NCBI GenBank assembly: GCA_905250075.1
Contig: CAJNOP010000001.1
Span: forward strand, 143,103-207,102
Direction of reading: 5' to 3'
DNA from: Rotaria sp. Silwood1
Lineage: Eukaryota; Rotifera; Eurotatoria; Philodinida; Philodinidae
Length of the DNA: 64,000 nt
Every line of letters starts with the position of its first letter. Position 1 is the stretch's first letter. Positions 1 through 11,074 of this stretch are shown here, piece after piece. The notes under the pieces were generated by a model. It was given only the letters and a program-made list of their open reading frames with translations. It had not been told where the DNA came from and made no database searches. Made by a program: the position numbers and the translations under genes.

Positions 1-2935
1 TTTTGTGCCTTTTGGCACACATATAAGTATATAATAGATATTGTCATATATGGAACACAAAATAAGTTGTATAGGATTGATTATTGTTTTATTTTTTGAT
101 TTGGGAGTGTAATCAAGTATAAATTTGACAAAAACAAAAGAGAAAGTTGTTATTTTTCTATTATTAATGTGATAGTTTGTTTTATAGCTGAAATGAATGA
201 GCATGTTTTACTCATACAATAAATTCTCCTAGATAAGAGTGAAAATCGGCCATTCTTTACGAACATGAGTCCTATTTTTCAGAGCTAGTTGATTTGATGC
301 ATATTTTCTTTTTACTATTAGAAATAACTAAGTGTTTTTGATGAATGATTTTTCAAGCTGCCTTTAATCGAATAGAACCTTTTATTTGATGTATAATCAT
401 AATATGAAAACTGTTTGATAAGGCATATTTTGGAACGTATGTCGATTTTATTAGAGACTTGAAAGGATCATTTTTGAAAATAAGACTGAAGAGAACGCTT
501 CTTCAGATGTGAAGTCGCTTTTCGATTGGGACGATGTTTATTTCATAAGTGAGAAACAGAAGAGTCTAGAACGATTTGATTTTCTGAGCTATCATGCTTG
601 TGATATCGAACTTTCACAGGTTTTTTCGTGGCTTTCAGGTCACGTGAAAAATCGTCTTTTCACTTCAAACTTCACATGAATTATGTGCTTAATGACATCA
701 GTTGATAATGCAAGTTTTTTTTCCCATAATTGCCTTTGTCGAGATGTAAATATACAAACAAGATTTTATTTGGCACATGAAATGTTTCGAATATTCAATA
801 GCGCAAGATAGGAAATACTAGAGTAGCTGAAACTTGCTCAATGAACTAATCTGATTGAGAAGTTTGTTCATGCCAAGTTTCAAGTCGAGCGTCGATTGTT
901 TATGTGACGTAAGGAATTCACATGTTGTTGTTGATAAATCTAGTCAAATTTCCATATCCCAACAACGAAGGTTCAAAAAAATCAAATTGTTCTAAACTTT
1001 TCTATTATGCACTAATACTTATCAAAGAAATATGCTTTTGGTCGGAAAACAATTTGGTACCTGGAGAGGTGCTCTCGTTAGTTGTTTTAGTAACTAATAG
1101 GAAAATAATACAATTTGATATTTTGAAGTGATTACAAAATGATCTACTAATAGTGAGAGCAATTCTAAAGAGACGTTCATAGAGAAAAGCGGCTATGTGT
1201 GGGATTTTTATTTCTGAATTAGTATAAAATATTAAGCTGTTTAATATCACATTTCTATAGAAGAATTTGGCCTGTTTAGACGTCATTTTTTATCTTGACG
1301 CGTATAATAGTATCAAATCGTACACGAAAATGTCAGTGAAGTTGTTATATGATTGTTACTTTTTATGTACTGATTGTTAAAGGTTGTTGATTAATGGCAG
1401 ACATTTTTTTTCAAGACTCTGTACATAATAATAAATCTCTTTTGAAGTTTTTTTTCGAGATGAACAGGATGACTGTAGAAACTTTTTATAATGTTACTTA
1501 CCTGACAGATGTAAAACATAAACGAGATTCAATAGTGTTATTGTTGCTTTACTCATGCCTGTTAAATTAGATTTTATTATCAGATTGATTATGATGAATT
1601 GATGCATGGTATCAGTGAGACAAATATATATATATGAATATAATGGTTTTGGAAAATGTTAATGAAATATATCAGAGAGCAGACAAAAAACATTCACAAA
1701 AATGTCTATTTTAGTTTGAGTATTGTTTCATTTTATTACATTTTGTTTTTTGTAATGTTACCATGAGAAACATCGCGTTGAACAATGTGAACTGATATCT
1801 ATATAATCATGATTTTCATGTAGTAAAATTCGTACATGCCAAGTACTTTTCCGTGCAGCACTGAGAATTTTATCAAAAGTGAAAAGGTTCCCTTGAAAAC
1901 AAAAACATACTGTTCTTTTTATAGATTCATTAACTGTGTTTTGTTTGCCTACATTGGAGATTTATTCGAAACTAATGAATAATTGATCCATTTTTGTAAG
2001 GAAAATTTCCGTTTTACTAATTACGGTTGAATTCAGACGGAGAACATGATGAAATGCAATATTACCTAACTTCCTACATCTTGTTTCGTATCAATAAGAA
2101 TAGACGATTTCAAATCTAACAATTTCTATAGTTCTATAACGTAAAATCTGAACCTTTTCAATAGAATACAATATTTATGTTAAGTGTCTATTTGAATAAC
2201 GTAAACATATAATTCGTGTCATCATTCAATTCAGTATATCATTGATTGAAAATTAAAATACAAAATTGACAGCGACCTGACTAGGACCATACATGCCTAT
2301 ACAAAATTCGTTCCTTTTATATTTATCTTCAACTCATTGCAATTAACATTCAATTATCGGTCCTCTAATGTGCGATTTGGCAATTGGTCCCATCTCCTTA
2401 TGATTCATTTATTTGATCTTATTAAAACTCATTTGATCAATTTATCCTATTTCAATAACTACGAATAATGTCGAAGACCAGTTTAGTGCCAGTGGTTTGA
2501 TACTCGATTCCTTACTTATTCGCTTACGTCCACAACAAGTGAACACTACATTGTTTATACATTCAAAAAAGCCCTTGAGAAGGGGAGACAAGGCGGACGT
2601 GAAATGATTTTCGACTGCTACGTGGATTTCTGGTATGGAAAACCTATCAACATACTCACACTCTTCAATGCTCGAATTTCATCTGAAAGAGCGTCTGCGG
2701 TAATCTTATTGGTATGAAACCTGATATTAAGTGTGAAGGACGTGAGAAAATAAAATACGCATACGATTAAGTTATCATTTTTTCATGTTTTGCTCACGTG
2801 GCTTATTGCTCATATTTCTTTCAATAAAATAAGTATTAAATGATCATTCAATGAATAACATATTTTATTAAAATTTCTTTAGAAATTAGATAAGAACGAA
2901 TTCGAAGAGTTTCTCATCGAACGAATTTTTATCAA
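1..2935 (+). repeat. Unit A of a decayed WAP-decarboxylase tandem duplication (3' part)
   Basis: No intact gene is present. The stretch aligns by eye, in the same order, with 19740-23634 (downstream of the second WAP gene). It begins at the point that corresponds to just after a WAP gene, so the WAP gene of this unit probably lies left of the window. About 150-215 resembles the end of exon 2 of the intact decarboxylase (25450-25530), sharing the words tagctgaaatgaatgagcat. About 320-400 resembles its exon 3, and about 2650-2760 may be a remnant of exon 5. Exon 4 is not recognisable. I infer that this is a long-dead copy of the decarboxylase gene with repeat insertions. The homology to unit C is clear; the assignment to individual exons is less certain. 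Confidence 0.65.
470..1110. mobile_element. Foldback repeat family FB, copy 1
   Basis: Inverted arms are visible. The word around 556-590 (agtctagaacgatttgattt) recurs inverted around 970-1005 (aatcaaattgttctaaactt). The outer parts also pair: gatgtttatttcat near 532-545 with the complement of the segment near 1022-1040. The same element is found at about 20250-20990, inside the decarboxylase intron (26130-26470) and inside the CELF intron (49945-50345). No open reading frame that could encode a transposase is seen, so it is probably a non-autonomous foldback or MITE-like element. Boundaries are approximate. Confidence 0.6.
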
Positions 2936-3637
2936 TTAAGAAAGATTCCTGTCCGGGACAACCCGCACAATTAATTCCACGAGACTCTTATGACTTTGCT
3001 TTTTTTATGAGCTTACACTATTTTCTCTGATTTAAACTATGAAGATTCTTATTTGATACTTACTTTTCTTTTTTTTATTCTATACTTATTACAAATCTCG
3101 TAATCTTCTTTTACTTACTATTGTTTTTAGTATTGCAGTCATGCTTTTTCTTTTGCTTATTGATGCTGGTAAATAAGTTAACGCAGTTCGTTAGAAAGTA
3201 AATAATAAAAATGCAAGATGATTTTCTATTGCTCTCTCTTTTTACATTATAACTTCAAAAATTTAAGATTTGAATTTGAATTTTGCAACAAGATCATCGT
3301 CAGAAAGTCCATTTTGATTTCCTATAGTCTTGGAAGTCATTTTCGACATATTAGTATGATCTATGTACTTAGATGATTCGATTTCGGCTTTAAATGCCTT
3401 GATGATAAATAAAGATGAAACGCATCTTACTGTAAATTGATTCGACATTCTGAGCAAATAAAAAAATATATACAGATAAACATGATGCTGAGAATAGTGT
3501 CCTGCTGTCATATATTTACTTACATTTTTGTATTTGTACTCTTTTATTTTTGAGTACTTCTTCGTTATTGTTAAATTAACGACTACACATTATATATTCT
3601 ATTATTTGTTTTAGAATAATCGTTTCTTGTGAACATT
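2936..3637. other. Spacer upstream of WAP gene 1, with conserved proximal block
   Basis: No gene is recognised. About 3460-3637 aligns with 19012-19194, the segment directly upstream of the second WAP gene; both share the word acatgatgctgaraatagtgtc (with one mismatch) and acacattatatattctatt. This proximal block was duplicated with the gene and is likely to hold its promoter and 5' leader. The part 2936-3455 is AT-rich and shows nothing recognisable. Confidence 0.5.
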
Positions 3638-4012
3638 ATGTCTCCGTATTCATATTCTGCATTATCATTATTGATGATTATTTCAATCGTCAATGCTGGT
3701 GAAAAAGTTTGTCCTGGTTATGGATTTATTAGACCACCAGACAAATGTGAATCAACATGTTCACGAGAAAAGGATGAATGTCCATCAGGCACAAAATGTT
3801 GTTTTCGTCTTGAACAACCATGCGGTTTTCAATGTATTGTACCTAAAGATAATGAACCAAAGCCAGGTAAATGTCCAACATCTGAAACTGGACAACAAAA
3901 TCCATATTGGAGCTTATGTGATGGACATCTTTGTGATGTTGATCATGATTGCAAAGGTACTGAAAAGTGTTGTCACAATCCATGTGGTTCAGCAATATGT
4001 ATTGCACCATAA
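3638..4012 (+). CDS. Secreted double-WAP-domain protein, copy 1
   Basis: A single-exon gene for 124 aa. Residues 1-20 are a hydrophobic signal peptide ending in VNA, followed by mature GEKVCPGYG. Two whey acidic protein (four-disulfide core) domains follow, at about residues 22-70 and 75-124. Each has the expected eight cysteines, including the central CC pair (KCCFR, KCCHN). WAP proteins of this size are typically secreted protease inhibitors or antimicrobial proteins; which role applies here cannot be read from sequence. I chose the ATG at 3638 because the reading frame extends upstream only through a GTG, and MSPYSY aligns with the start MSHYLY of the paralogue at 19195. The paralogue is about 70% identical. 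The gene is one unit of an array in which a decarboxylase originally followed each WAP gene; here that neighbour is decayed. Confidence 0.93.
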   Translation: MSPYSYSALSLLMIISIVNAGEKVCPGYGFIRPPDKCESTCSREKDECPSGTKCCFRLEQPCGFQCIVPKDNEPKPGKCPTSETGQQNPYWSLCDGHLCDVDHDCKGTEKCCHNPCGSAICIAP

Positions 4013-6060
4013 TCTTCAACACTCAAAGTCAATTAAAAACTTATATATGACGTTTATTTATTAAATACACTGAGACATGAAACATGCTTTTTTGTCATTG
4101 AAGATCTATTTTCTTTTTATTTCAGAGAAGAAGGCAATTTGAAAAGAGAATTATTTTTATTCTTTTTTTGTAAGACAAAATAAATATTTTTTTGTCTTCG
4201 TATATCCATTTATACATGTGACATATATTCTCAGATAGGAAAACAAAATAAGTTGTATTGAATTGATTATTGGTTTTTTATTCTATTTGATTGTGTTATC
4301 AAATAGAAATTTGACAAAACACAAAAAAAACGCAGTTTTTATTTTTCTACTATCAATACGATAGTTCATTTTATAGCTCGAATGAACAAGCATATTTCAT
4401 TTGTACATTAAGATCTTCTAAATAAAAGTGAAAGATCTATCATTCTTTACGAATATCAATCAGTTTTTCCAAGCTTGTTAGTTCAATGCATTTTTTTTTA
4501 CAATAAGAAATAATAAACGGTTGCCAATGAATGATTATTGCAAGGTGCCTATAATCGGATACAACATTTGATAGAATGTGTAATCACAGTTTTTGCATGT
4601 TATTGTCCTTTGCCAAATCTTTTAATTATAAAGAATAAAAATTAAAGATTCATATATATGAGTGCATTACAACGTTATTGTACAGTTTTGTAAAAAAAAA
4701 TGAACGAAAAAATTTTATATTTTTAAAGGTGATTAGTACATTCCATAGAACTACATGAAGGTGAATTTGCATAAATTCCCTCCACTACCACTATCAAATT
4801 GGTCAAGATACGAAAGATTGTTTGAAATACTGTTTAAAAACTCAAAGTCAAAATGATTTTGATAGGACAAACTTTAGTCAAATTTCTCGATGATATTTTA
4901 CATTTTAAAATTGACCTTTTGTTTTTAATGAGATGCCATGTTTATTTTAGAATTAACGGCTGAATCAGTGTGATTTTTTTCTAAATTTTATTTCAATTTT
5001 ACACTCATACAGCAACAAAATTTGCAAATGTATAGTCCATTAGAGAATGTATATAGTTAGTGACCTTTTTCTGTGAATTTATTAACCTATGAGACACAAG
5101 CTACGATTAATTCGCATGAATATTGATAGCTTCTCAAATATGAAGCCAAGTGATATATAATTATCTGCTCCGGCTTTCACTGTGCAGCAGTTGTGCACAA
5201 CATAACTTCGTATAAATATTGACACTATTTTTACTCTTTTTTCAAAAAGCATAAATTTTCTGACCTTGATATTTCGACTGATAGTTGAACACGAAATGTA
5301 GATAAAATATAACCAAAATTTCATCTCAAACTGTTATGCATAAAAAGAACTATACGTCAAACAACTTAAAAAACCTGGCGTGAGATTTAATCTGCGACCT
5401 GCATTTTTTAAGTTTTATGTTACATTTTTCCTTAACAAGGAGTAATACAATTTTCTCATCGTTTTTTGATGGTTTTGTCTCAAATTTATTGGCTTTCGTT
5501 CAACACTATCCGGTTTAATTTCAGACGGATTGTTCAATCTCAAACTCATTTTAAATCTTGTGTGACGAAAAATCGAAGAACGAGTAAGAGTGGTTACTAT
5601 AAATTTGAAAACTTCGAAAATTCAAATGAAAAAAGTACAAATCGGTCATACGTCATTATCAGCAGATGATGGTGAAAACTGACCTTTTTTTTCTCTTGCG
5701 CGTCACATATCTAGAGATTGCTTTGAGATAAATTCATGATTTATTTTGTGTGATAGTGGGAATTTCTTAGCGGAGTCTAACTTGAAAAATCATAACGACT
5801 GGTCGAGAGAAATAGAAAATATTGAATTTTTACATCTAAGAATATAACGGTACAATTAAGTTGGAATTCACTCATACATATATAAACTGTACATTATATG
5901 ACTTTATGAAGTGAAAGATATAGTAACTGTTACATGTAATTGAAAAAAATGCATAAAAATATATCCTTTTCTATGGTAGATCCTTGGCAGGCGAGACGAG
6001 GCGATAGTGGAACAAAAAAATATTTTAGAGAAATATCAAAAATATAAAGGAAGGCGATCA
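4013..6060 (+). pseudogene. Unit B: decayed decarboxylase copy downstream of WAP gene 1
   Basis: No intact gene is present. About 4235-4665 aligns with 55-420 and 19790-20215, the corresponding downstream parts of units A and C. Within it, 4340-4405 resembles the end of decarboxylase exon 2 (ttttatagctcgaatgaac) and 4510-4590 resembles exon 3. About 5890-6015 aligns with 23230-23345 of unit C (shared words include acatgtaattgaaaa and gaggcgat). The middle, about 4670-5850, shows nothing recognisable. It is inferred to be a heavily eroded copy of the same WAP-decarboxylase unit. Confidence is moderate because the alignment is by eye and diverged. Confidence 0.5.
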
Positions 6061-8148
6061 ATATGTTAGGAGTCGAAGAGAAGCTATACTGTACTGACCT
6101 ATTTGCCTGCATGACGAAGAAAACTATTTGACCTAAGAACAATGTATACGAAAAATAGAAAAAAACTTCGCAAAACTGACATAGGCGTATGTATCGATAA
6201 AAGACTTCTCCATTCATAAAATGTCTGCGAATGGCCAAAAAAGCTTTCTCATCACAAAGTAATATTTGGAGAAGACAGTGAAATTTTCAGAAAACCTGTC
6301 AATCGACCAGGTGGTGCGAGAATCTTTACACCATCGGTCTTCGTTCCTGAAAGAAGGTGAACACTTTTGGATCGCAGAAGAATGTGTAGATTGCACACAA
6401 AAAAAGTTTAGAAGTATACGATTGTGATGTCTCGGCAACAATTTTCATAATACGGAACAATGTCTTATGATTACAGCGACTACTCCCCATTTGCAAAGGA
6501 ACAGTTTATAGTGAATCGAGAAAATTTCAGGGAATCAATGCAGATATCAAAGATCGTAGCACTCTGTCTAACAGTGAAAATTTTCCGATCTCGAAGCAAG
6601 CAGTAAGACGAAAAGCAAACAGCCTCAAAAAAGTTGTTCTGACTGTCATGTTGGCATAGATGTGAAGAAAAACTCTCATCTATATCCATTCACATCAAAA
6701 TAATTGAGGATGATGATTAAATACAACCAAGTCTTTCATAGTCTTTTTGAATCGTTTTTCACGATTAAAATTCACCAAAGAGTATCTTCGAATATGTTAA
6801 TAGTCGCCTTTTTCAGACCTTAATCGTTAGATCTAGACCGTCAATGCCTTCAGAATTAGCCTTAAATAGGGAAAAAATAGCAGCCGGCTATTATAGCTAT
6901 TTCACTACAAAATAGAGGGTTCAGTTCGCACCAAAGCAAAATTATACTTGGTAAATGTTGCCCAAAAGAATTCATGGTGATCAGACCGCAGGAAGCTGAA
7001 ATCGTTTTCTGAATTGGATGCATCTTAAATCATAAGATTTTCTTATTCTCAGCATGATAAGTGAAGTAAATGTGAAGAATAAGTTTTATCAGTAAATGGC
7101 GCATGGATTTGACTGAAAAAGTTTCATAAATGAATTCTCAACCGAGCGGGCAAAGAGTGAAGTCACTCATGGCATAATTGTTTTTTAGCCCAGTTCAATC
7201 CATTAGGAGCCCCGATCTTTATCGACTATCCAAGAGCGTCTCATGACATATATGTAGAAAAACATATATCAGTAATTATGTGATTTCATGACTATTCTTC
7301 ACTAACAATCTATGTAGAATTATGTTTCAAGCATGTTGAACTAACAACGATTATCAAATTTTTAATTCTTTTGTGTTTTCAATTCGATATACGTTCTTAA
7401 AAATTAATATCAAACTAATAAATGATGTGCGATAAAACGGTAACGGTGTGAGAATGGATGTATGCACGAGTGAAGAATATGAGCTCTTCTGTCTACCTAA
7501 GTAAAATCCCAGCACTATCCTCTTTTTGAATGTTTAGTAAATGCTCCGGCAGATTTGCGTTCATAATCCAGCAGATCATGTGATCAGAAATTTTGTTCTA
7601 CGAGGTGAAAAGCATCCTCAAAGCTGCATACTAAATCTTTAAAATTTCCTAAAAACATGGGGGTTAAGTTTTATATTTGTTGCCCAAGGATTCGACATCC
7701 TTCTAACAAGATATTGGTTTAGGAGTCTGATAGAATTCAATATTTTATCGTTCAAATCCTTCTTTGGCACTCATATAAATCCTCGAAGATTAGAAACTTC
7801 CGAGAACGTTTTTTTTCATAATTCTCCAAAGGCTCTGTATTCACACAATTTCAAATTAAATCCTTATATTCCTACGTTTTCCTATCGAAAGATTACGTCG
7901 AATTAGCGCTTCTCATTCTCGGAAAATCTCCATATAGCAATCTTCCGATGCTGTTTAGATCTACTGCGAAGATTCTACTCTTCAGTATCTGAACGATCTT
8001 GACAATAACTAGCAGTGACATGAAGATACGAATCGTTACAAAATCCTCGTTTTTATAATAAGGAAACAAGAAAAAAATTTCTATATTTTTTATCTGCGGA
8101 TAGTACATTCTCGTAAATTTTACTTAATTGTTTTCGACAACGACGAAC
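6061..8148. other. Gene-free stretch
   Basis: AT-rich sequence with frequent stops in all frames. No protein family, RNA gene or clear repeat structure was recognised. The short open frames here show no family resemblance and no splice-consistent neighbours. Confidence 0.5.
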
Positions 8149-8525
8149 GTTGTTGGAGGTCGTAGACGAGACAATGCTACTGATCAAGTCGATCACCCCT
8201 ACGTGTCTCTTCATTGACGATGATCAAACCACAGTCATCGCTGACACGTCGAATCATCGTGTCATCTAATAGAAGATGGCTAATACAAATGGACAAGTGG
8301 TTGCTGGTGACTATGGCCAAGAAAATCGATTACATCAGTTGGATCGGTGAAGCGATGTGTTGAATGACAAAGAGATAGATAATCTCATTATTTGTGAGCA
8401 AGGAAATGAACGAATCATACCATGGTCTCGTCGTAGTGGCACAACTCAAGAAAAAAATTCTCGTAGCATTTGACGATGGCTACATGACCAGTGTGAGCAC
8501 TTGAACACAGCCCGTCGTGACATGC
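8149..8525 (+). pseudogene. Decayed NHL-repeat (beta-propeller) protein fragment
   Basis: Conceptual translation gives NHL-like blade motifs in series: VVGG...DQVDHPYVSLF, then IDDDQTTVIADTSNHRVI, then TNGQVVAGDYGQENRLHQLD, then DNLIICEQGNERIIPWSRR. This order (a gGNGxGNxxxQL-type linker, a DDDQTxxIAD strand, an NHR turn, a KMxxTNGQVVAGG strand) is that of NHL-repeat proteins, which I recall as abundant in bdelloid rotifers. The fragment carries at least one frameshift (near 8208) and several in-frame stops (near 8268 and 8348, and again near 8470), and has no start, so it is not translatable. It is an isolated relic without a recognisable remainder. The family assignment is fairly confident; how it arrived here is unknown. 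Confidence 0.75.
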
Positions 8526-10570
8526 CATATGTGAACCCTTTCACTTTTAAACATAAAAAAGAATATCTTTAAGTTAAGTCAAAAAATAATATTTGATATT
8601 TACTATTTTTATTTGTAGTTCATATTGATGACACAAAGAACAATCCGATGTTTTAATGTCTTTTTAAATTGTTTCTTTCTTGTAAGTCTGACATGATTTT
8701 GTGCATTGTTTAAATATGTCATTGTTATGCAATGGAAACTATCTGAAACACTGTAGTCTCTTGAAAACCAACATCTAGCGAGACAGTCTCTTTCGATGTC
8801 TCCTTCTCATTTCAATGATTTTTTTTATCTATAGGTGCTGCATAACGCTTTAATAAAAAGACACCAAAAATATTTGGGTTTCTATTTATATTTCACCAAC
8901 CTGTCGACCTTTTAACACATTCGACAAGATTCGATTGTATCAAAGAGTTGTGGGTCCCACCGGTGGAGCCCATCGAGTCGCATATGTTAACATGACTGTT
9001 GTCTCGAAGTTCCAGACTTTTCGGAAAACTCACGTTTTAGAACTTTTATCTGAAACTCTACGCATAGGAGGAACTCGACTAAACTAATTTTCATAAAAAA
9101 ATTTCGATATTTTGAACAAAGCTTTCTCAAGATATGCAACTTTGAAGACATAGATCCTTTGTCTGTGGACAGTGGATAAAGCATGCATTGTTTGAAAGCT
9201 TCCTAGATCGAAGAGGCTTTGTTCAAAACTTCTGATTTGTTCAATGAAACCTAGTTTAGTCAAATTATTCTAAATACGAAAGGCTTGTGAGCAAACTTTG
9301 AAAATACGAGTTTTTCGAAAAGCTAGGTCTTCTAGAAAATAGACATGTTAAATGGGAGATAACTAAGCAAATTTTTCGATAGTAACCGCAGTCCCTTTTG
9401 AGTCTTCATTACAGCTCTACGTATTATCTGTAGACAAAAAAACATTGCAATCAAAAGATAGCATTCGACGAGATTGCTCCATGAGTCATGCGCAAAAACA
9501 TTCTTTTTTCTTAATAACAGCCGTGTTTTCAAGCTGAGGTTTGATTGACGAACTTTCCACTCGACTTGGCATTCGTAACTAAACTTTAATGCCAAAAAAT
9601 ACAGAACATGTCGTGAAGTATATTTATAAGTACTTGAATTGATGAAAAGTTTTGTTTCATTTTGTCAACTAATGCCTCCCTGGATTCAAACTGAGTCCTG
9701 GCCTGTTTACAGCTCTGATAAGCTTTGAAGTTATTCTCGATGTTTGATTGATCTTGACTTTGTTCAAAGTATTTCATTTCATGTACTTTTATGATTGAAT
9801 TATTATAATTAATTCATTACTTTTAGACTTTTAATTTACAATCAGCACTAACTGAAGAAGCAAAAGAAAATAGTGATCAAGTTGCAAGTGAATTAAATTA
9901 ACTGTGATGTATTTCCTATGAATGATCAACATTGATTCACGTGTGTGTATCACAATGATATCATTTTCTTCTTTGCAATTCAAAGATTTAGAATTTTGAG
10001 TAAATGGATGAGCTAATGAAAATATTTGTTCCGCTTGTATTTTTTTGGTCAATGTTTCTTTTTGCTTTGCTTTTCATATCGAATTTAGAAACTTATTGAG
10101 ATTTTCTTGATTCAGCAAAACATTATCTAAATAAATCATATCAACAACAAGCATCCCGTCGAAACTTATAGATTGATAAAATTGAGTGGACTGCCGTTCA
10201 CAGTTGTAGTGATGATGCTAGATTCTTTTTTAATCTGTTGTTTTCTTTTCTTTTTGTATATATAACATTTGATTTCTTTCTGTGTGTACAATTTTTCACT
10301 TGTACGTTTTTGTGTGTTTCACTATTTTTTTTATACTGTGCATATTGGTTTTCTTTTGTACTATGTCATCGAGATTTTCTGGTGTTTTTATTCTTTGTTT
10401 ACAAGATCAAAGAAAGAAGTAATTTTCGGTATATTAATTAGTATTTGTACATTGAAAATGAAATCTAAATACATCCAGGAGATAGAGCAGTAGGAAATAA
10501 ATAAGAAAAGAAAAATGAGATAACTGCTGTAAATAACATTTTATTCAATATTTATTTCAAACACAAATAA
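8526..10570. other. Gene-free stretch with possible coding scraps
   Basis: No intact gene. Two short segments read like decayed exons: 9835-9900 (TFNLQSALTEEAKENSDQ, then a stop) and 10112-10200 (DSAKHYLNKSYQQQASRRNL, then a stop). Neither could be assigned to a family. Otherwise the stretch is AT-rich, with a T-rich run around 10230-10420. Confidence 0.4.
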
Positions 10571-10574
10571 AATA

Positions 10575-10790
10575 AATGCGGAAACCTCGGATTGATATCC
10601 GAGTGTTATGTGTACTTCAAAAAGTGAAGCTAACGACAGATTGGTTTCGATCAACTTATCTAAAATAATTCATCCTTGAGCGCACTAAGGAACTGCCCCT
10701 TAGGCCCTGCGGATGCCCTCTTTTTGTCCCGTAGGACGTGGCGAGGAGTTAGTTCCGGAGGCTTTATTCATTCGCATAAATGAAAACTTG
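10575..10790 (+). other. GC-rich islet with potential RNA hairpins
   Basis: This is one of the few GC-rich islets in a window of roughly 30% GC. It contains a perfect 7-bp stem (ctcggat-tgat-atccgag, 10587-10604) and a second stem (cttca-aaaag-tgaag, about 10616-10630). A long-range pairing ggaact/agttcc (about 10690 and 10750) encloses a GC-rich arm with ccctgcgg and cccgtagg. A terminal hairpin ttcatt-cgcat-aaatgaa lies near 10768-10786. I compared it mentally with tRNA, U1/U2/U4/U5/U6, 7SL, RNase P and the hammerhead core and recognise none of them. It could be an unidentified structured RNA, a repeat, or the end of a mobile element. The strand is arbitrary. Confidence 0.35.
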
Positions 10791-10810
10791 TTTGTTTTAG
10801 TTGAATCTTG

Positions 10811-10928
10811 TTATAAACTCATATTAATCAAGTCAAAGTGTGGTACAAATTGTTGAGGATTATCTTGAAAAGGTAAAAGAGCATCATAATGAGTACCGTT
10901 GTAATAAATACAAAATCCTAATTTATTC
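10811..10928 (-). CDS. OTU-like peptidase C-terminal fragment (partial, runs into gap)
   Basis: The minus strand reads from the edge of the assembly gap to a stop at 10811. It contains LGFCIYYNGTHYDALLP. The pattern of a hydrophobic strand, then NG-x-HYD-x-L, resembles the catalytic-His end of OTU-family cysteine peptidases, which deubiquitinate proteins or form part of mobile-element polyproteins. The catalytic Asp/Cys segments would lie beyond the gap and cannot be seen. On the far side of the gap there is only a CA-rich microsatellite and the HAT1 gene on the other strand, so this may be a truncated copy or a gap artefact. The plus-strand frame over the same bases has no ATG and is a shadow. 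Confidence 0.4.
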
Positions 10929-11028
10929 NNNNNNNNNNNNNNNNNNNNNNNNNNNNNNNNNNNNNNNNNNNNNNNNNNNNNNNNNNNNNNNNNNNNNNNN
11001 NNNNNNNNNNNNNNNNNNNNNNNNNNNN
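10929..11028. other. Assembly gap (100 N)
   Basis: Exactly 100 unknown bases, which looks like a placeholder of arbitrary size. It separates the OTU-like fragment from the HAT1 gene and hides the 5' end of the latter. Confidence 0.98.
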
Positions 11029-11074
11029 CACCCACACATCCACACCCACACCCACACACCCACACACCCACACC
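11029..11074. repeat. CCCACA/CA microsatellite
   Basis: Irregular tandem CACACC/CCCACA units directly at the gap edge. The repeat is the probable reason for the assembly break. Confidence 0.9.

Noticed and set aside
3629..3637. Upstream start of WAP gene 1 at 3629
   Set aside because: The codon there is GTG. The ATG at 3638 matches the start of the paralogue.
3693..4064. Second frame over WAP gene 1, and the similar ones at 19348-19624
   Set aside because: Shadows of the WAP coding frame; no signal or domain of their own.
10575..10790. Hammerhead ribozyme, tRNA or snRNA in the GC-rich islet
   Set aside because: No CTGATGA...GAAA core, no tRNA arms, and no match to snRNAs known to me.
11029..11074. 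Telomere-like or CRISPR-like repeat
   Set aside because: Irregular CA/CCCACA microsatellite without spacers or a telomeric unit.
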